Positions 36,905 to 44,876 of a stretch of DNA of 64,000 nt are shown in pieces. The notes beneath the pieces were generated by a model. The model was not told where the DNA came from and ran no database searches. It was given only the letters and a program-made list of their open reading frames with translations. Position numbers and translations under genes: made by a program. Origin of the DNA: Lentzea alba (GTDB lineage Bacteria; Actinomycetota; Actinomycetes; Mycobacteriales; Pseudonocardiaceae). The stretch spans positions 372,001 to 436,000 of the forward strand of contig NZ_JAAMPJ010000003.1 of the NCBI RefSeq assembly GCF_011067745.1, read 5' to 3'. Position 1 is the stretch's first letter; each line of letters begins with the position of its first letter.

Positions 36905-38581
36905 GTGGGCGGCAGAACTACGGCGTTAGCGGCGGCCGGGCTCGTGCTCGGTCTCCTCGTGGCGGGGGTGACCAGTGCATCGGCGGCGGATCCACTGGTC
37001 TCCCGCGGCAAGGCGGTCACGGCTTCCTCCATCGAGGGAGCCGGTTTCGAGGCGGGCAAGGCGGTCGACGGCAGCACGTCGACCCGCTGGGCCTCGGTCG
37101 AGGGACACGACCCGGAGTGGCTGCGGGTCGATCTCGGCTCGGAGCACGCGATCAGCAGGGTCAAACTCGACTGGGAAGCCGCGTATGCGAGGTCGTATCG
37201 CGTGCAGACGTCCGCGGACGGTTCGGCGTGGACCGACGTGTACTCGACGACCGCCGGTGACGGTGGGGTCGACGACCTGACGTTGTCCGGCTCGGGCCGG
37301 TACGTGCGGGTCTACGGCACGGCACGCGGCACGGCGTACGGCTACTCGCTGTGGGAGTTCGAGGTCTACGGCGTCGACGGCGGCACCACTCCGCCGACCA
37401 CAACTTCAACCCCACCGGCCCCAGGTCTCGGTTATCCGTTCGGCAGCAGGCAGACCCCGTACGCGGCGGGCATCCTGCGCCCGTCCGGCAGCACGTCGAC
37501 CCTGGACGCCCGGATCGTCGACTACTACCAGCGCTGGAAGGCCGCGTTCGTCAAGCAGAACTGCGGCAACGGCTGGTACCAGATCATCTCGCCGGACGCG
37601 GAGTTCCCGTACGTGGCCGAGGCGCAGGGCTACGGCATGGTGATCACCGCGACGATGGCGGGCGCCGACCCGGACGCGAAGAAGATCTTCGACGGCCTGC
37701 TGAAGTACAAGCTCGCGCACCCGTCGGTGAACAACCCCGACCTGCTGGCCTCCGAGCAGGACACCGCGTGCCGGAGCGTCAACGGCAGCGACAGCGCGAC
37801 CGACGGCGACATGGACACCGCCTACGGGCTGCTGCTCGCCGACCGGCAGTGGGGCAGTGCCGGCACCTACAACTACAAGCAGATCGCGGTCAGGAACATC
37901 AACGCGATCAAGAAGAGCCTGATCAACCCGAACACGAACCTGCTGCTGATGGGCGACTGGTCCGGTCCGGACAACAGCAGGCAGTACTACGGCTCCCGGT
38001 CGTCGGACTGGATGGCCGACCACTTCCGCGCGTTCCGCAAGGCGACCGGCGACTCGGCGTGGGACACGATCCGCACCAAGCACCAGGACCTGATCGCCTC
38101 GCTGCAGTCGAAGTACGCGGCGAGCACCGGCCTGCTGCCGGACTTCGTGCAGGACACCAACTCCTCGGCCAAGCCCGCCGTCGGCGAGATGCTCGAAGAG
38201 GCCGCGACCGACGGCAAGTACTGGTACAACGCCTGTCGCGACCCGTGGCGCATCGGGGCGGACGCGGCGGTCACCGGCGACGCCAGGTCGCTGGCGGCGG
38301 CGCGCAAGCTGAACACCTGGATCAAGGGCAAGACCGGCGGCGACCCGAACAAGATCGCGGTCGGCTACCAGCTGGGCGGCACGCAGATCAACAGCGGCAG
38401 CGACTCGGCGTTCGTCGCGCCGTTCGCGGTCGCGGCCACGACGGACTCCGGCAGCCAGGCGTGGCTGGACGCGTTGTGGAACAAGATGCTCGCCACGCCG
38501 ATCGACACGAACACGTACTTCGGCGCGAGCATCCAGCTCCAGGTGATGATCACGGTGAGCGGCAACCACTGGATCCCGTGA
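36905..38581 (+). CDS. secreted GH8 glycoside hydrolase with N-terminal F5/8C (CBM32-like) domain
   Basis: A 558-residue exported glycanase. GTG 36905 is fixed by GGAGG five bases upstream; a signal peptide follows (ALAAAGLVLGLLVAGVTSASA). Residues about 33-160 form a discoidin/F5/8C-type carbohydrate-binding domain (AVDGSTSTRWAS, WLRVDLG, VRVYGTARG...GYSLWEFEVYG). After a Thr/Pro linker the GH8 (alpha/alpha)6 barrel runs from about 180: the acid Glu239 is in VAEAQGYGM and DGDMD (Asp300-Asp304) matches the conserved DGD-x-D motif. GH8 includes chitosanases, cellulases and reducing-end xylanases; the target polymer is not decided by sequence alone. Confidence 0.9.
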   Translation: MGGRTTALAAAGLVLGLLVAGVTSASAADPLVSRGKAVTASSIEGAGFEAGKAVDGSTSTRWASVEGHDPEWLRVDLGSEHAISRVKLDWEAAYARSYRVQTSADGSAWTDVYSTTAGDGGVDDLTLSGSGRYVRVYGTARGTAYGYSLWEFEVYGVDGGTTPPTTTSTPPAPGLGYPFGSRQTPYAAGILRPSGSTSTLDARIVDYYQRWKAAFVKQNCGNGWYQIISPDAEFPYVAEAQGYGMVITATMAGADPDAKKIFDGLLKYKLAHPSVNNPDLLASEQDTACRSVNGSDSATDGDMDTAYGLLLADRQWGSAGTYNYKQIAVRNINAIKKSLINPNTNLLLMGDWSGPDNSRQYYGSRSSDWMADHFRAFRKATGDSAWDTIRTKHQDLIASLQSKYAASTGLLPDFVQDTNSSAKPAVGEMLEEAATDGKYWYNACRDPWRIGADAAVTGDARSLAAARKLNTWIKGKTGGDPNKIAVGYQLGGTQINSGSDSAFVAPFAVAATTDSGSQAWLDALWNKMLATPIDTNTYFGASIQLQVMITVSGNHWIP

Positions 38582-38593
38582 CCTCGTCCGCGG

Positions 38594-38917
38594 TCACAAC
38601 TTCTGGCGGAACCACCGGCGGATGAGGCTGATGGTGATGGCGATCATGAACAGGTAGCCGAAGGCCCTGATCCCGTCACCGTTCACGTCGCGTCCGCCGG
38701 TGTACGCCGCGGCGCCGTAGAAGAAGAAGGCGACGTCGGCGACGAGCATCACGATGATGGCCCAGCCGGTCCACGTGCGGTACTTCGCGTTGATGAACGT
38801 GCGCTGGTCGTGGTGCACGTTCATCTGACCGTCGCCCTGGTTGGCGAAGACGTTGCCGCCGTTGGACGCGCTGTTCTGCTGGTACGGCCCGAACTTGGGG
38901 TCTCTAGGAGCGTTCAT
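38594..38917 (-). CDS. small two-helix membrane protein with N-terminal GGNV-ANQG motif
   Basis: A 107-residue protein. Residues 15-36 carry NSASNGGNVFANQGDGQMNVHH, which closely repeats the C-terminal segment of the TIR protein encoded just upstream. Two membrane helices follow (about 51-71, WAIIVMLVADVAFFFYGAAA, and 84-99), with a basic C-terminus (RRWFRQKL). Its ATG lies 14 bases inside the TIR gene, so it is the last cistron of the Hsp70-TIR operon. I do not recognise the family. The shared motif suggests that it docks with, or is nucleated by, the TIR protein at the membrane; membrane permeabilisation is a possible outcome. Role is inference. Confidence 0.75.
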   Translation of the reverse strand: MNAPRDPKFGPYQQNSASNGGNVFANQGDGQMNVHHDQRTFINAKYRTWTGWAIIVMLVADVAFFFYGAAAYTGGRDVNGDGIRAFGYLFMIAITISLIRRWFRQKL

Positions 38918-39491
38918 CGGGTTTCCCGTGGTTCAGGTGGATCGTGAAGTCGCCGCCGCCCTGGTTCGCGTAGACGTTGCCGCCGCTGGTAGCCGTGTTG
39001 TGCTGCACCGGGCCGCTCTCGGCCGGTGGGGTGCCCGGCCGGCCTTCCAGTTCGGCGATCAGCCCGCGGACGTCCGACTCGAACGTCCGGTGCCGCACCT
39101 GCCAGTACATGGAGAGGCTGAGCAGCTCGATGTCGGCCGGGAGCAAGGCGCGGTCAGGCAACTTGGTGTCGTCCAGCAGCACCGGCACGACCTGCATCTC
39201 GCGCTCGAACGCCATCCGCAGTTCGGTGCGCACCCAGTCGCGCTCATCGTCCAGGCACCGCACACCGTTGCGGTTCTTGATGGTCAGCCACGACGGTCCG
39301 ATCACGGCGAGCACCACGTCCGCACGTTCGAGCTCGCGCCGGATTCGCCGCGGGTACACCGAACCCAGCGGCAACGAGTCGCGGTCGCGGAACACGTTGT
39401 CCTGGCCGTAGTGCTGGGCGAGGAGGCCGGCGATCGCCGCCGTCGCGTGCACGCTGTCCTTGATTCGGTAGCTCAGGAAGATGCGGCGCAC
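38904..39491 (-). CDS. TIR-domain protein with C-terminal GGNV-ANQG motif
   Basis: A 195-residue protein. The TIR fold occupies residues 1-148: RIFLSYRIKDS (box 1), VFRDRDSLPLGSVYPRRIRREL (BB-loop region), ADVVLAVIGPSWL, and RDWVRTELRMAF, where Glu90 occupies the position of the catalytic glutamate of NAD-cleaving bacterial TIRs; VVPVLLDD and the final FESDVRGLIAEL complete it. After a Pro linker, residues 165-189 hold NTATSGGNVYANQGGGDFTI, matching the N-terminus of the next small membrane protein. GTG start; it overlaps the GrpE-like gene by 19 bases. Likely an NAD(P)-consuming or signal-making effector. Enzymatic activity is inferred from family only. Confidence 0.88.
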   Translation of the reverse strand: MRRIFLSYRIKDSVHATAAIAGLLAQHYGQDNVFRDRDSLPLGSVYPRRIRRELERADVVLAVIGPSWLTIKNRNGVRCLDDERDWVRTELRMAFEREMQVVPVLLDDTKLPDRALLPADIELLSLSMYWQVRHRTFESDVRGLIAELEGRPGTPPAESGPVQHNTATSGGNVYANQGGGDFTIHLNHGKPDERS

Positions 39492-39964
39492 GGCTCACCA
39501 CCCTCCGCCGGCGTGAACTTGCCGACTTCGACCTCCGCGGCGCGCAACACCCGGTCGCCGTGCAGATAACCGCCGCGCACCTCGCGCAACACCACGCCGT
39601 CGTGCTCGGCGCTGTTCACCTCGGCGACGCGCACCGCCTGGTGCAGGTTCGGCGTGAACGGCGCGCCCACGCAGGCCATCCGGTTGACGCCCTGCCGCAC
39701 GAGCAACTCCTCCAACTCGTTCGAGATCGAGTCCACGTCGTCGCACCGCGGTGCCGCCCCGATCCGGTCGAGCACGAGGATCACCTGACGCAGCACGGGG
39801 TCGAGGATCTGCCGGACCCGGTCCTCGCCCGCCTGGTCGAGCTGGCGGCACAGCTCGTCGTACATCTGCTTCTGCAGCCGGTCGTTGAGCAGCCTGCGCT
39901 GGAACAGGTCGCGCAGCTCGGCGAGTTCCTTGCCGAGCTCGTGTTCCGGGGTGTCCTCGTCCAT
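39473..39964 (-). CDS. GrpE-like nucleotide exchange factor
   Basis: A 163-residue protein with a long charged N-terminal helix (ELGKELAELRDLFQRRLLNDRLQKQMYDEL), a helical hairpin around RQILDPVLRQVILVLDRIG, and a C-terminal beta part ending VRGGYLHGDRVLRAAEVEVGKF, the diagnostic GrpE motif (GY-x-x-x-x-R-V-L-R-x-A-x-V-x-V). It probably drives ADP release from the Hsp70 encoded upstream in the same operon rather than from the housekeeping DnaK. Two cysteine-bearing segments (CDD, CVGAPF) are unusual. Its ATG directly abuts the TGA ending the frameshifted membrane part of the TPR gene. Confidence 0.85.
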   Translation of the reverse strand: MDEDTPEHELGKELAELRDLFQRRLLNDRLQKQMYDELCRQLDQAGEDRVRQILDPVLRQVILVLDRIGAAPRCDDVDSISNELEELLVRQGVNRMACVGAPFTPNLHQAVRVAEVNSAEHDGVVLREVRGGYLHGDRVLRAAEVEVGKFTPAEGGEPCAASS

Positions 39965-40170
39965 TCAGCGCCCCTTCCGCTCGACACGGCCGAGCGCGGT
40001 GGCGGCCTTGAGCCGGTGCTTCCACATCGGCTTGTAGCGCAGGACGTAGAACATGCCGCCGATGAGCACCATCATCAGGAAGCCCATGAACACGCTGCCG
40101 GGACTGCCGGAACCCATCCCGCCGAGGAACGGGATGATGCCGAAGATCAGCAGGGCCAGGAACACTTGGG
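39965..40170 (-). pseudogene. frameshifted C-terminal membrane part of the J-like/TPR protein
   Basis: In the frame one base away from the TPR gene, the sequence after about 40170 encodes QVFLALLIFGIIPFLGG and then VFMGFLMMVLIGGMFYVL, two membrane helices, and a basic tail ending RVERKGR, stopping at 39965 exactly next to the GrpE-like ATG. This continuation restores tight operon spacing, whereas the in-frame stop of the TPR gene at 40147 leaves a 182-base gap. One missing base in AACTGGCCCAAG (40165-40176) explains it: a mutation, a sequence error or, less likely, programmed slippage. Confidence 0.7.
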
Positions 40171-41118
40171 CCAGTTGACCCAGTCCCACGTCGGCTTGCG
40201 CGCCTCGGCGGCCATCTCGCGGAGTTCCTGGACCAGTGCCGCGATGTCGGGATCGCCGGTCTTGAGGTTCGCGATGGTGTCCGCGCGCTTCGCCACCAGC
40301 GACGCCTGCTCCTCGGACAGCACGTAGAAGCCGCCTTCGTTGATCATCTGGCCGTACGCCACGAACGGCCCGAGCTTGCCCAGGTGGTCCATCAGTTCGT
40401 CGTGCAGTGCGATGGCCAGGTAGTAGCGGAACGCCGGGTTGTCCGGGTGCTCGCGCACCACCGACTCCATGATCTCCAGGGCCTTGCCGCCCATGTCGTT
40501 CTGCAGGTACACCTGCGCGATCGACGTGCGGTACTCGGGGTTGCCGGGGTCGAGCCGCAACGCCTCCTCGTACTTGCGCAGCGCCTGCTGCCACTTGCTC
40601 ATCGCGGCATAGGCCTCGCCGAGCCCGTAGTGGTACAGGGAGTTCTGCGGGGCCAGCCGAATCGCCTCGGCGAACTCGTACTCGGCATCGCCCGCGTTGC
40701 CCATCAGGAACGAGGAGTGCGCCCGCACGAACCACGCCGCGTCGTCGTTGCCCCGCAGGTTGATCGCCTCGCGGGCGGCGTAGTTGGCGGCGTTCGGGTT
40801 GTCCTGGTCGAGGTAGGTGCGGGCGCGGTCGAGCCAGTCGATGCCGTTGCCACCCGCGGCCGGTCCCGTCGGAGGCCGGTAGTCGGCGAGCTCGCGGTCG
40901 AACGCGGCCCGCGCGCTCGCGTCGAGCAGCACCTTCTCCGCGCGGTCGATGTCGCGGACGCGGGCCTCGGCCTCGGCCCGGCGGTCGGGATCGGCGCTGC
41001 CCTGCCGTTTGATCCACTGCCGGCGCTGCTTGGTGATGGCCTTGCGGATCTCGTCGGTGCCCGCGGCCTGGCCGACCTGGAGCACCTCGTAGAGGTTGAC
41101 GAACTGGGAGGTGGTCAC
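40147..41118 (-). CDS. J-domain-like/TPR protein of the Hsp70-TIR operon (apparently frameshifted at its 3' end)
   Basis: A 323-residue product in the uninterrupted frame. Residues about 5-75 look like a J-domain (FVNLYEVLQVGQ...EIRKAI...RRQWIKRQ...DRAEKVLLDASARAAFDREL) but the HPD loop that stimulates Hsp70 is not present. Residues about 90-250 are TPRs (AAWFVRAHSSFLMGNAGDAEYEFAEAIRLAP, YHYGLGEAYAAMSKWQQALRKYEEALRLDPG). A helical segment follows, and the frame then ends abruptly in PKCSWPC; the expected membrane anchor is in the next frame. The start is GTG, two bases after the Hsp70 stop. Likely a co-chaperone or scaffold for client or TIR. Confidence 0.82.
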   Translation of the reverse strand: MTTSQFVNLYEVLQVGQAAGTDEIRKAITKQRRQWIKRQGSADPDRRAEAEARVRDIDRAEKVLLDASARAAFDRELADYRPPTGPAAGGNGIDWLDRARTYLDQDNPNAANYAAREAINLRGNDDAAWFVRAHSSFLMGNAGDAEYEFAEAIRLAPQNSLYHYGLGEAYAAMSKWQQALRKYEEALRLDPGNPEYRTSIAQVYLQNDMGGKALEIMESVVREHPDNPAFRYYLAIALHDELMDHLGKLGPFVAYGQMINEGGFYVLSEEQASLVAKRADTIANLKTGDPDIAALVQELREMAAEARKPTWDWVNWPKCSWPC

Positions 41119-41120
41119 GG

Positions 41121-42635
41121 TCAGCTCACTTCCAACGCGCGGATCTTGCCGGTCGCGAGGTCCTTCTCCGCACTGTCCATGTTGGACACGTCGTGGACCT
41201 CGAACGTGCCCAGGGAGCGGTTCGTGGTGAGGTCGGCGACCTCGATGAAAACGGTCTGGTCGATGTCGTAGGCGAACGTCACGTCGACCGGCGCGCCCGC
41301 GGGATGGGCGGGGATGGGCAGGACCTGCTCGCCGAGCACCTTCACGAACGACGGGTCCGCGTCGTCTCCCTGGGTCACCGAGACCCTGATCTCGGTCTGG
41401 TTGTCCGAGACCGTGCGGAACGAGTCCGTGTGCTTGGCGGGAATCCTGGTGTTGGGCGCGATGATGACGACGTTCTCCATGCCGCCGGTGTCCGCGCGGG
41501 CCAGGATGCCGAGGCCCTGCGACGTCACGTCCCTGATCGTGATGGCGGGCAGGGCGGACTTCGTGCCGGTCCGCTCGACGTCGACGATGTGCGCCTGCAC
41601 GGCCGCGCCGAGCGCGACGACCTCGTCCGGGTTGACCGCCCGTTCGGGTTTCTTGCCGGAGAACGACTCCACCATCTCGCGCACCATCGGCATCCGGGTC
41701 GACCCGCCGGCCAGCAGCACGGTGTCCACATCGGACCACGACAGGCCCGCGTCCTCCAGCACGATCGCGGTGAGGTCCCGGGTCCGGCTGAGCAGGCTCG
41801 AGGTCGCCTCCTCGAAGTCCTGCCGGGTCACCTCGACCGTCTTGGTCGTCCCGCCGGCGCTGAGCACGACCTTGGTCTTCTGGATCGTGGTCAGCGCGCG
41901 TTTGGCGGTCTCGGCCTTCTCCCGCAGATCCGCCTCGGTGTGGTCGTCGTCGAGCAGGTCGGGCCCGCCCAGCTCCTGGAACCGGGCGTTGAGCAGGTTC
42001 ATCAGCGCGTTGTCCCAGTCGAAGCCGCCGAGGTTGCGGTCGCCGTTCGTGGCGACGGTGGTGAACTCGCGGTCCTCGATCCGCATGACCGTCACGTCGA
42101 AGGTGCCGCCGCCGAGGTCGTAGACGAGCACCGTGCCCGCGTCCGCCGTGTCCAGGCCGTAGGCGAGGGCGGCGGCGGTGGGCTCGTTCAGCACCCGGTG
42201 GACTGTGAGCCCGGCGATCGTTCCGGCGTCCTTGGTGGCCCGTCGCGCACCGTCGTCGAAGTACGCCGGCACCGTGATCACGGCCTGGTCGACGGGCCCG
42301 CCGAGGTGCAGCTCGGCGTCCTCCTTGAGCCGTTTGATGATCAGCGCGGAGATTTCCTCCGGGCGGAACGCCACGCCGTCGGTGGTCTCGAAACGCCACG
42401 TCGCATCACCCATGGCACGTTTCACGAATTGCACGGTGTCGAGCGGCGCCATTGCGGCGGAGCGTTTCGCCATGGTTCCGACGAGGGTCGTGTCGGATTG
42501 GAATAAAACCACGGAAGGCGTGATGTTCTCGCCCTCGCGGTTGGTGATGATCTCGGGTCTGCCCAGCTCACCCATTACGGCGACGGCCGAGAAGGTGGTG
42601 CCCAGGTCGATGCCGATCAGGTGTCCCAACCTCAT
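41121..42635 (-). CDS. Hsp70-family (DnaK-like) chaperone, short form
   Basis: A 504-residue Hsp70. The nucleotide-binding domain is complete: LIGIDLGTTFSAVAV (phosphate 1), DLGGGTFDV (phosphate 2), NEPTAAALAYG (connect 1) and VLLAGGSTRMPMV (adenosine). After about residue 375 there is a beta-sandwich substrate domain (TSQGLGILARADTG...TRIPAKHTDSFRTVSDNQTEIRVSVTQGD) but the helical lid is almost absent, making it about 110-130 residues shorter than housekeeping DnaK. AGAGG lies just upstream; a GTG one codon earlier is also possible. It heads a five-gene operon with co-chaperones and a TIR protein, so it is likely a dedicated chaperone. No CIRCE or HAIR element is seen upstream. Confidence 0.93.
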   Translation of the reverse strand: MRLGHLIGIDLGTTFSAVAVMGELGRPEIITNREGENITPSVVLFQSDTTLVGTMAKRSAAMAPLDTVQFVKRAMGDATWRFETTDGVAFRPEEISALIIKRLKEDAELHLGGPVDQAVITVPAYFDDGARRATKDAGTIAGLTVHRVLNEPTAAALAYGLDTADAGTVLVYDLGGGTFDVTVMRIEDREFTTVATNGDRNLGGFDWDNALMNLLNARFQELGGPDLLDDDHTEADLREKAETAKRALTTIQKTKVVLSAGGTTKTVEVTRQDFEEATSSLLSRTRDLTAIVLEDAGLSWSDVDTVLLAGGSTRMPMVREMVESFSGKKPERAVNPDEVVALGAAVQAHIVDVERTGTKSALPAITIRDVTSQGLGILARADTGGMENVVIIAPNTRIPAKHTDSFRTVSDNQTEIRVSVTQGDDADPSFVKVLGEQVLPIPAHPAGAPVDVTFAYDIDQTVFIEVADLTTNRSLGTFEVHDVSNMDSAEKDLATGKIRALEVS

Positions 42636-42774
42636 CACCTCTTTTCTGTGGCGTTTTCCGGCGGGCCGGTCATTGCGTTTTCTGATGGCTCGTCTTGATT
42701 CTGCGCACTACATCGCGAGGCCCGATCGTGGTGTTAACGAAAAATGTGGACAGAAAGTGGACACGGGTTCGGGG

Positions 42775-42798
42775 TTGACCTTGACCCAGGGGCAAGGT
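42775..42798 (+). promoter_or_regulatory. MerR-type promoter operator
   Basis: TTGACC (42775-42780) forms a -35 box, and ACCTTGACCCAGGGGCAAGGT (42778-42798, written here as its two halves ACCTTGACCC and GGGGCAAGGT around A) is an almost perfect dyad occupying the long spacer, the classic layout for activation by MerR-family proteins. The serine hydrolase ATG is 15 bases beyond. A MerR gene lies at the end of this unit, so autoregulation is likely. Confidence 0.72.
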
Positions 42799-42813
42799 TG
42801 GAGGCTTTGCGTC

Positions 42814-44118
42814 ATGAACAACGACTTCGTCGCAGAGACCGCCGCCCGCTTCGACATCCCCGGCGGCGCCGTCGGCGTCCTGCACGACGGCCAGGAGCAC
42901 TTCTTCAACCACGGCGTGACGAGCGTCGAGAACCCGTTGCCGGTCAACGAGGACACGCTCTTCCTGCTCGGCTCGGTCACCAAGACCTTCACCGCGACCG
43001 CGATCATGCGCCTGGTGGCTCAGGACCGCGTCTCGCTGGACGCGCCGGTGCGGGAGTACGTGCCGGAGCTGACGTTGCTGGACGACCGCGAGTTCACCGT
43101 CCGGCAGCTGCTCAACCACACGTCCGGGCTCGACTGGGGCACGCTGGCCGACACCGGCGAGGGCGACGACGCGCTGGCCCGGCACGTCGCCGAGCTCGCG
43201 ACGCTGAAGCTGATCGCACCGGTCGGGGAACGCCCGTCCTACAGCCAGTCCGGGTTCAACCTGGCCGGGCGGATCATCGAGAACGTCACCGGGCAGACCT
43301 ACGAGCAGGCCATGACGTCGTTGCTGCTGGAGCCGATCGGGCTGGGCAACACGCACTTCGACCGGGACGCGGTGATGACCCGCCGGTTCGCCGCCGGGCA
43401 CGAGAAGGGCGAGATCGCGCGGCCGTGGCGGCACTGGCGCGGCAACAACCCCGGCGGTGGCATCGCCGCGTCGGTCAAGGACCTCCTCGCGTGGGCGCGC
43501 TTCCACCTGGGCGACGGCGACGGGGTGGACCTGGCCGAGATGCGCAGGCCGACGGCGTTGTTGCGGGGCAGCAACCTCGGTGACGCCATCGGAGTCGGCT
43601 GGTTCCTGCGCGAGATCGACGGCGTGCAGGCGATCGGGCACGGCGGTTCGTCCAACGGGCAGTTCGCCGAGCTGCTGCTCGTGCCGTCGCGGAACTTCGC
43701 GGTGGTGTCGGTCGCGAACCAGGGCCCGGACGGGATTCCGTTCAACCAGGCGATGGTCCGGCGCGCGCTGGAGCACTTCGTCGGCCTGCTGGACCGGGAC
43801 CCGGAACCGTTGCCGTACAACGCTGTTCAAGCTGCGGAGGTGGCCGGCGGGTACGACAACGACGCGATGGTGATGACCATCGACGACACCGGGGCCGGGC
43901 TGGTGCTGGAGGTGCTGATCCGGCCGGAGATCCGCGAGTCCGCGGAGATGGAGCTGCCGGCCGACCACGCGCCGTTCCCGATGGCGCTGCTGCCGCGCGA
44001 CGAGTACATGATCACGGACGGCGCTTTCACCGGGCAGCGCGGGTTCTTCACGCGGGACACTCAGGGCGTGATCATCGGGGTCGATCTCGCGGGTCGCATG
44101 TTCGGCCGGGTGGGATGA
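42814..44118 (+). CDS. serine hydrolase, class C beta-lactamase family
   Basis: A 434-residue PBP-like hydrolase without signal peptide. The active site is Ser54-Val-Thr-Lys57 (LLGSVTKTFTA). The position normally YxN reads Tyr143-Ser-Gln145 (PSYSQSGFNL), a conservative change. GHGGSSNG near 280 is the third motif. A C-terminal beta domain of about 110 residues follows. A GGAGG lies ten bases upstream of the ATG but also falls inside the MerR promoter, so the mRNA may be nearly leaderless. It forms a two-gene unit with the MerR gene eight bases downstream and is probably induced by that regulator's ligand, hinting at hydrolysis of a drug-like or amphiphilic compound. Confidence 0.9.
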   Translation: MNNDFVAETAARFDIPGGAVGVLHDGQEHFFNHGVTSVENPLPVNEDTLFLLGSVTKTFTATAIMRLVAQDRVSLDAPVREYVPELTLLDDREFTVRQLLNHTSGLDWGTLADTGEGDDALARHVAELATLKLIAPVGERPSYSQSGFNLAGRIIENVTGQTYEQAMTSLLLEPIGLGNTHFDRDAVMTRRFAAGHEKGEIARPWRHWRGNNPGGGIAASVKDLLAWARFHLGDGDGVDLAEMRRPTALLRGSNLGDAIGVGWFLREIDGVQAIGHGGSSNGQFAELLLVPSRNFAVVSVANQGPDGIPFNQAMVRRALEHFVGLLDRDPEPLPYNAVQAAEVAGGYDNDAMVMTIDDTGAGLVLEVLIRPEIRESAEMELPADHAPFPMALLPRDEYMITDGAFTGQRGFFTRDTQGVIIGVDLAGRMFGRVG

Positions 44119-44125
44119 TCCGGGG

Positions 44126-44827
44126 GTGATCACGATCGGCCAGCTCGCCCGGTACGCGGGCGTGACGATCAAGGCGGTGCGGCACTACCACAAGGTGGGG
44201 CTGCTCGCGGAGCCCGCGCGGGACGTCTCGGGTTACCGGCGGTACACCGCCCAGGACGCGATCGACCTGGTCAAGATCCGCACGCTCGCCGAGGCCGGGG
44301 TGCCGCTCGCCCGCGTTCGAGAGCTGCTGGCCGCGGGCGAGGACGAGTTCGCCTCGGCGATCACCGAGATCGACGAGGCGCTGCGCCTGCGGGAAGAGGA
44401 GATCCGGCTCGCCCGCGAACGGGTCGTGCGGCTGAGCGCGGGCAACGGGTTGTTCGTGTCCGCCGAGGCCGCCGCGATGCTCGACCGGCTCAGGGAGATC
44501 GGGGTGAGCGAGCGGGGCGTGCGGATGGAGCGCGACGTCTGGGTGCTCATGCAGACCGTCGCGCCGGACGAGGCGGCGGTGTGGCTCGCGGACAAGACGG
44601 ATGCCCTGGCCGATCCCGAGTTCCGGGAGATCTACCTCGGGTACGACGATGCGTTCGGCTGGTCGCCGGACGACCCGCGGCTGCCCACGCTTGCGAGGCG
44701 GGCGGCCGAGTGGATGTCGTCGAGGCAGGAGCTGCCGGTGGCGGACCCGGAGATCACCGCGCTGGCGATGTCCGCGGCCGGTGCCTCGTCGCCGGCGTGG
44801 CACCGGATGGCCGAGCTGGCCCGGTAG
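44126..44827 (+). CDS. MerR-family transcriptional regulator
   Basis: A 233-residue regulator. The N-terminal 70 residues are a MerR winged helix (ITIGQLARYAGVTIKAVRHYHKVGLL, then GYRRYTAQDAIDLVKIRTLAEAGVPL), followed by the dimer coiled coil (about 80-120, rich in EEEIRLARERV). The C-terminal 110 residues are an effector domain of the multidrug-binding kind, without the metal-binding cysteines of MerR or CueR. GTG start with GGGGG upstream, seven bases after the serine hydrolase stop. It probably binds the dyad at 42778-42798 and controls its own operon. Confidence 0.93.
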   Translation: MITIGQLARYAGVTIKAVRHYHKVGLLAEPARDVSGYRRYTAQDAIDLVKIRTLAEAGVPLARVRELLAAGEDEFASAITEIDEALRLREEEIRLARERVVRLSAGNGLFVSAEAAAMLDRLREIGVSERGVRMERDVWVLMQTVAPDEAAVWLADKTDALADPEFREIYLGYDDAFGWSPDDPRLPTLARRAAEWMSSRQELPVADPEITALAMSAAGASSPAWHRMAELAR

Positions 44828-44876
44828 GACAGCTGACTTGAGTCCGGCTTGAGCGGCCCGGTCATACGATCCCGGC

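Noticed and set aside
42636..42777. Heat-shock control elements (CIRCE or HAIR) before the Hsp70 operon
   Set aside because: Neither TTAGCACTC-N9-GAGTGCTAA nor CTTGAGT-N7-ACTCAAG is present; only a weak TGGACA direct repeat is seen.
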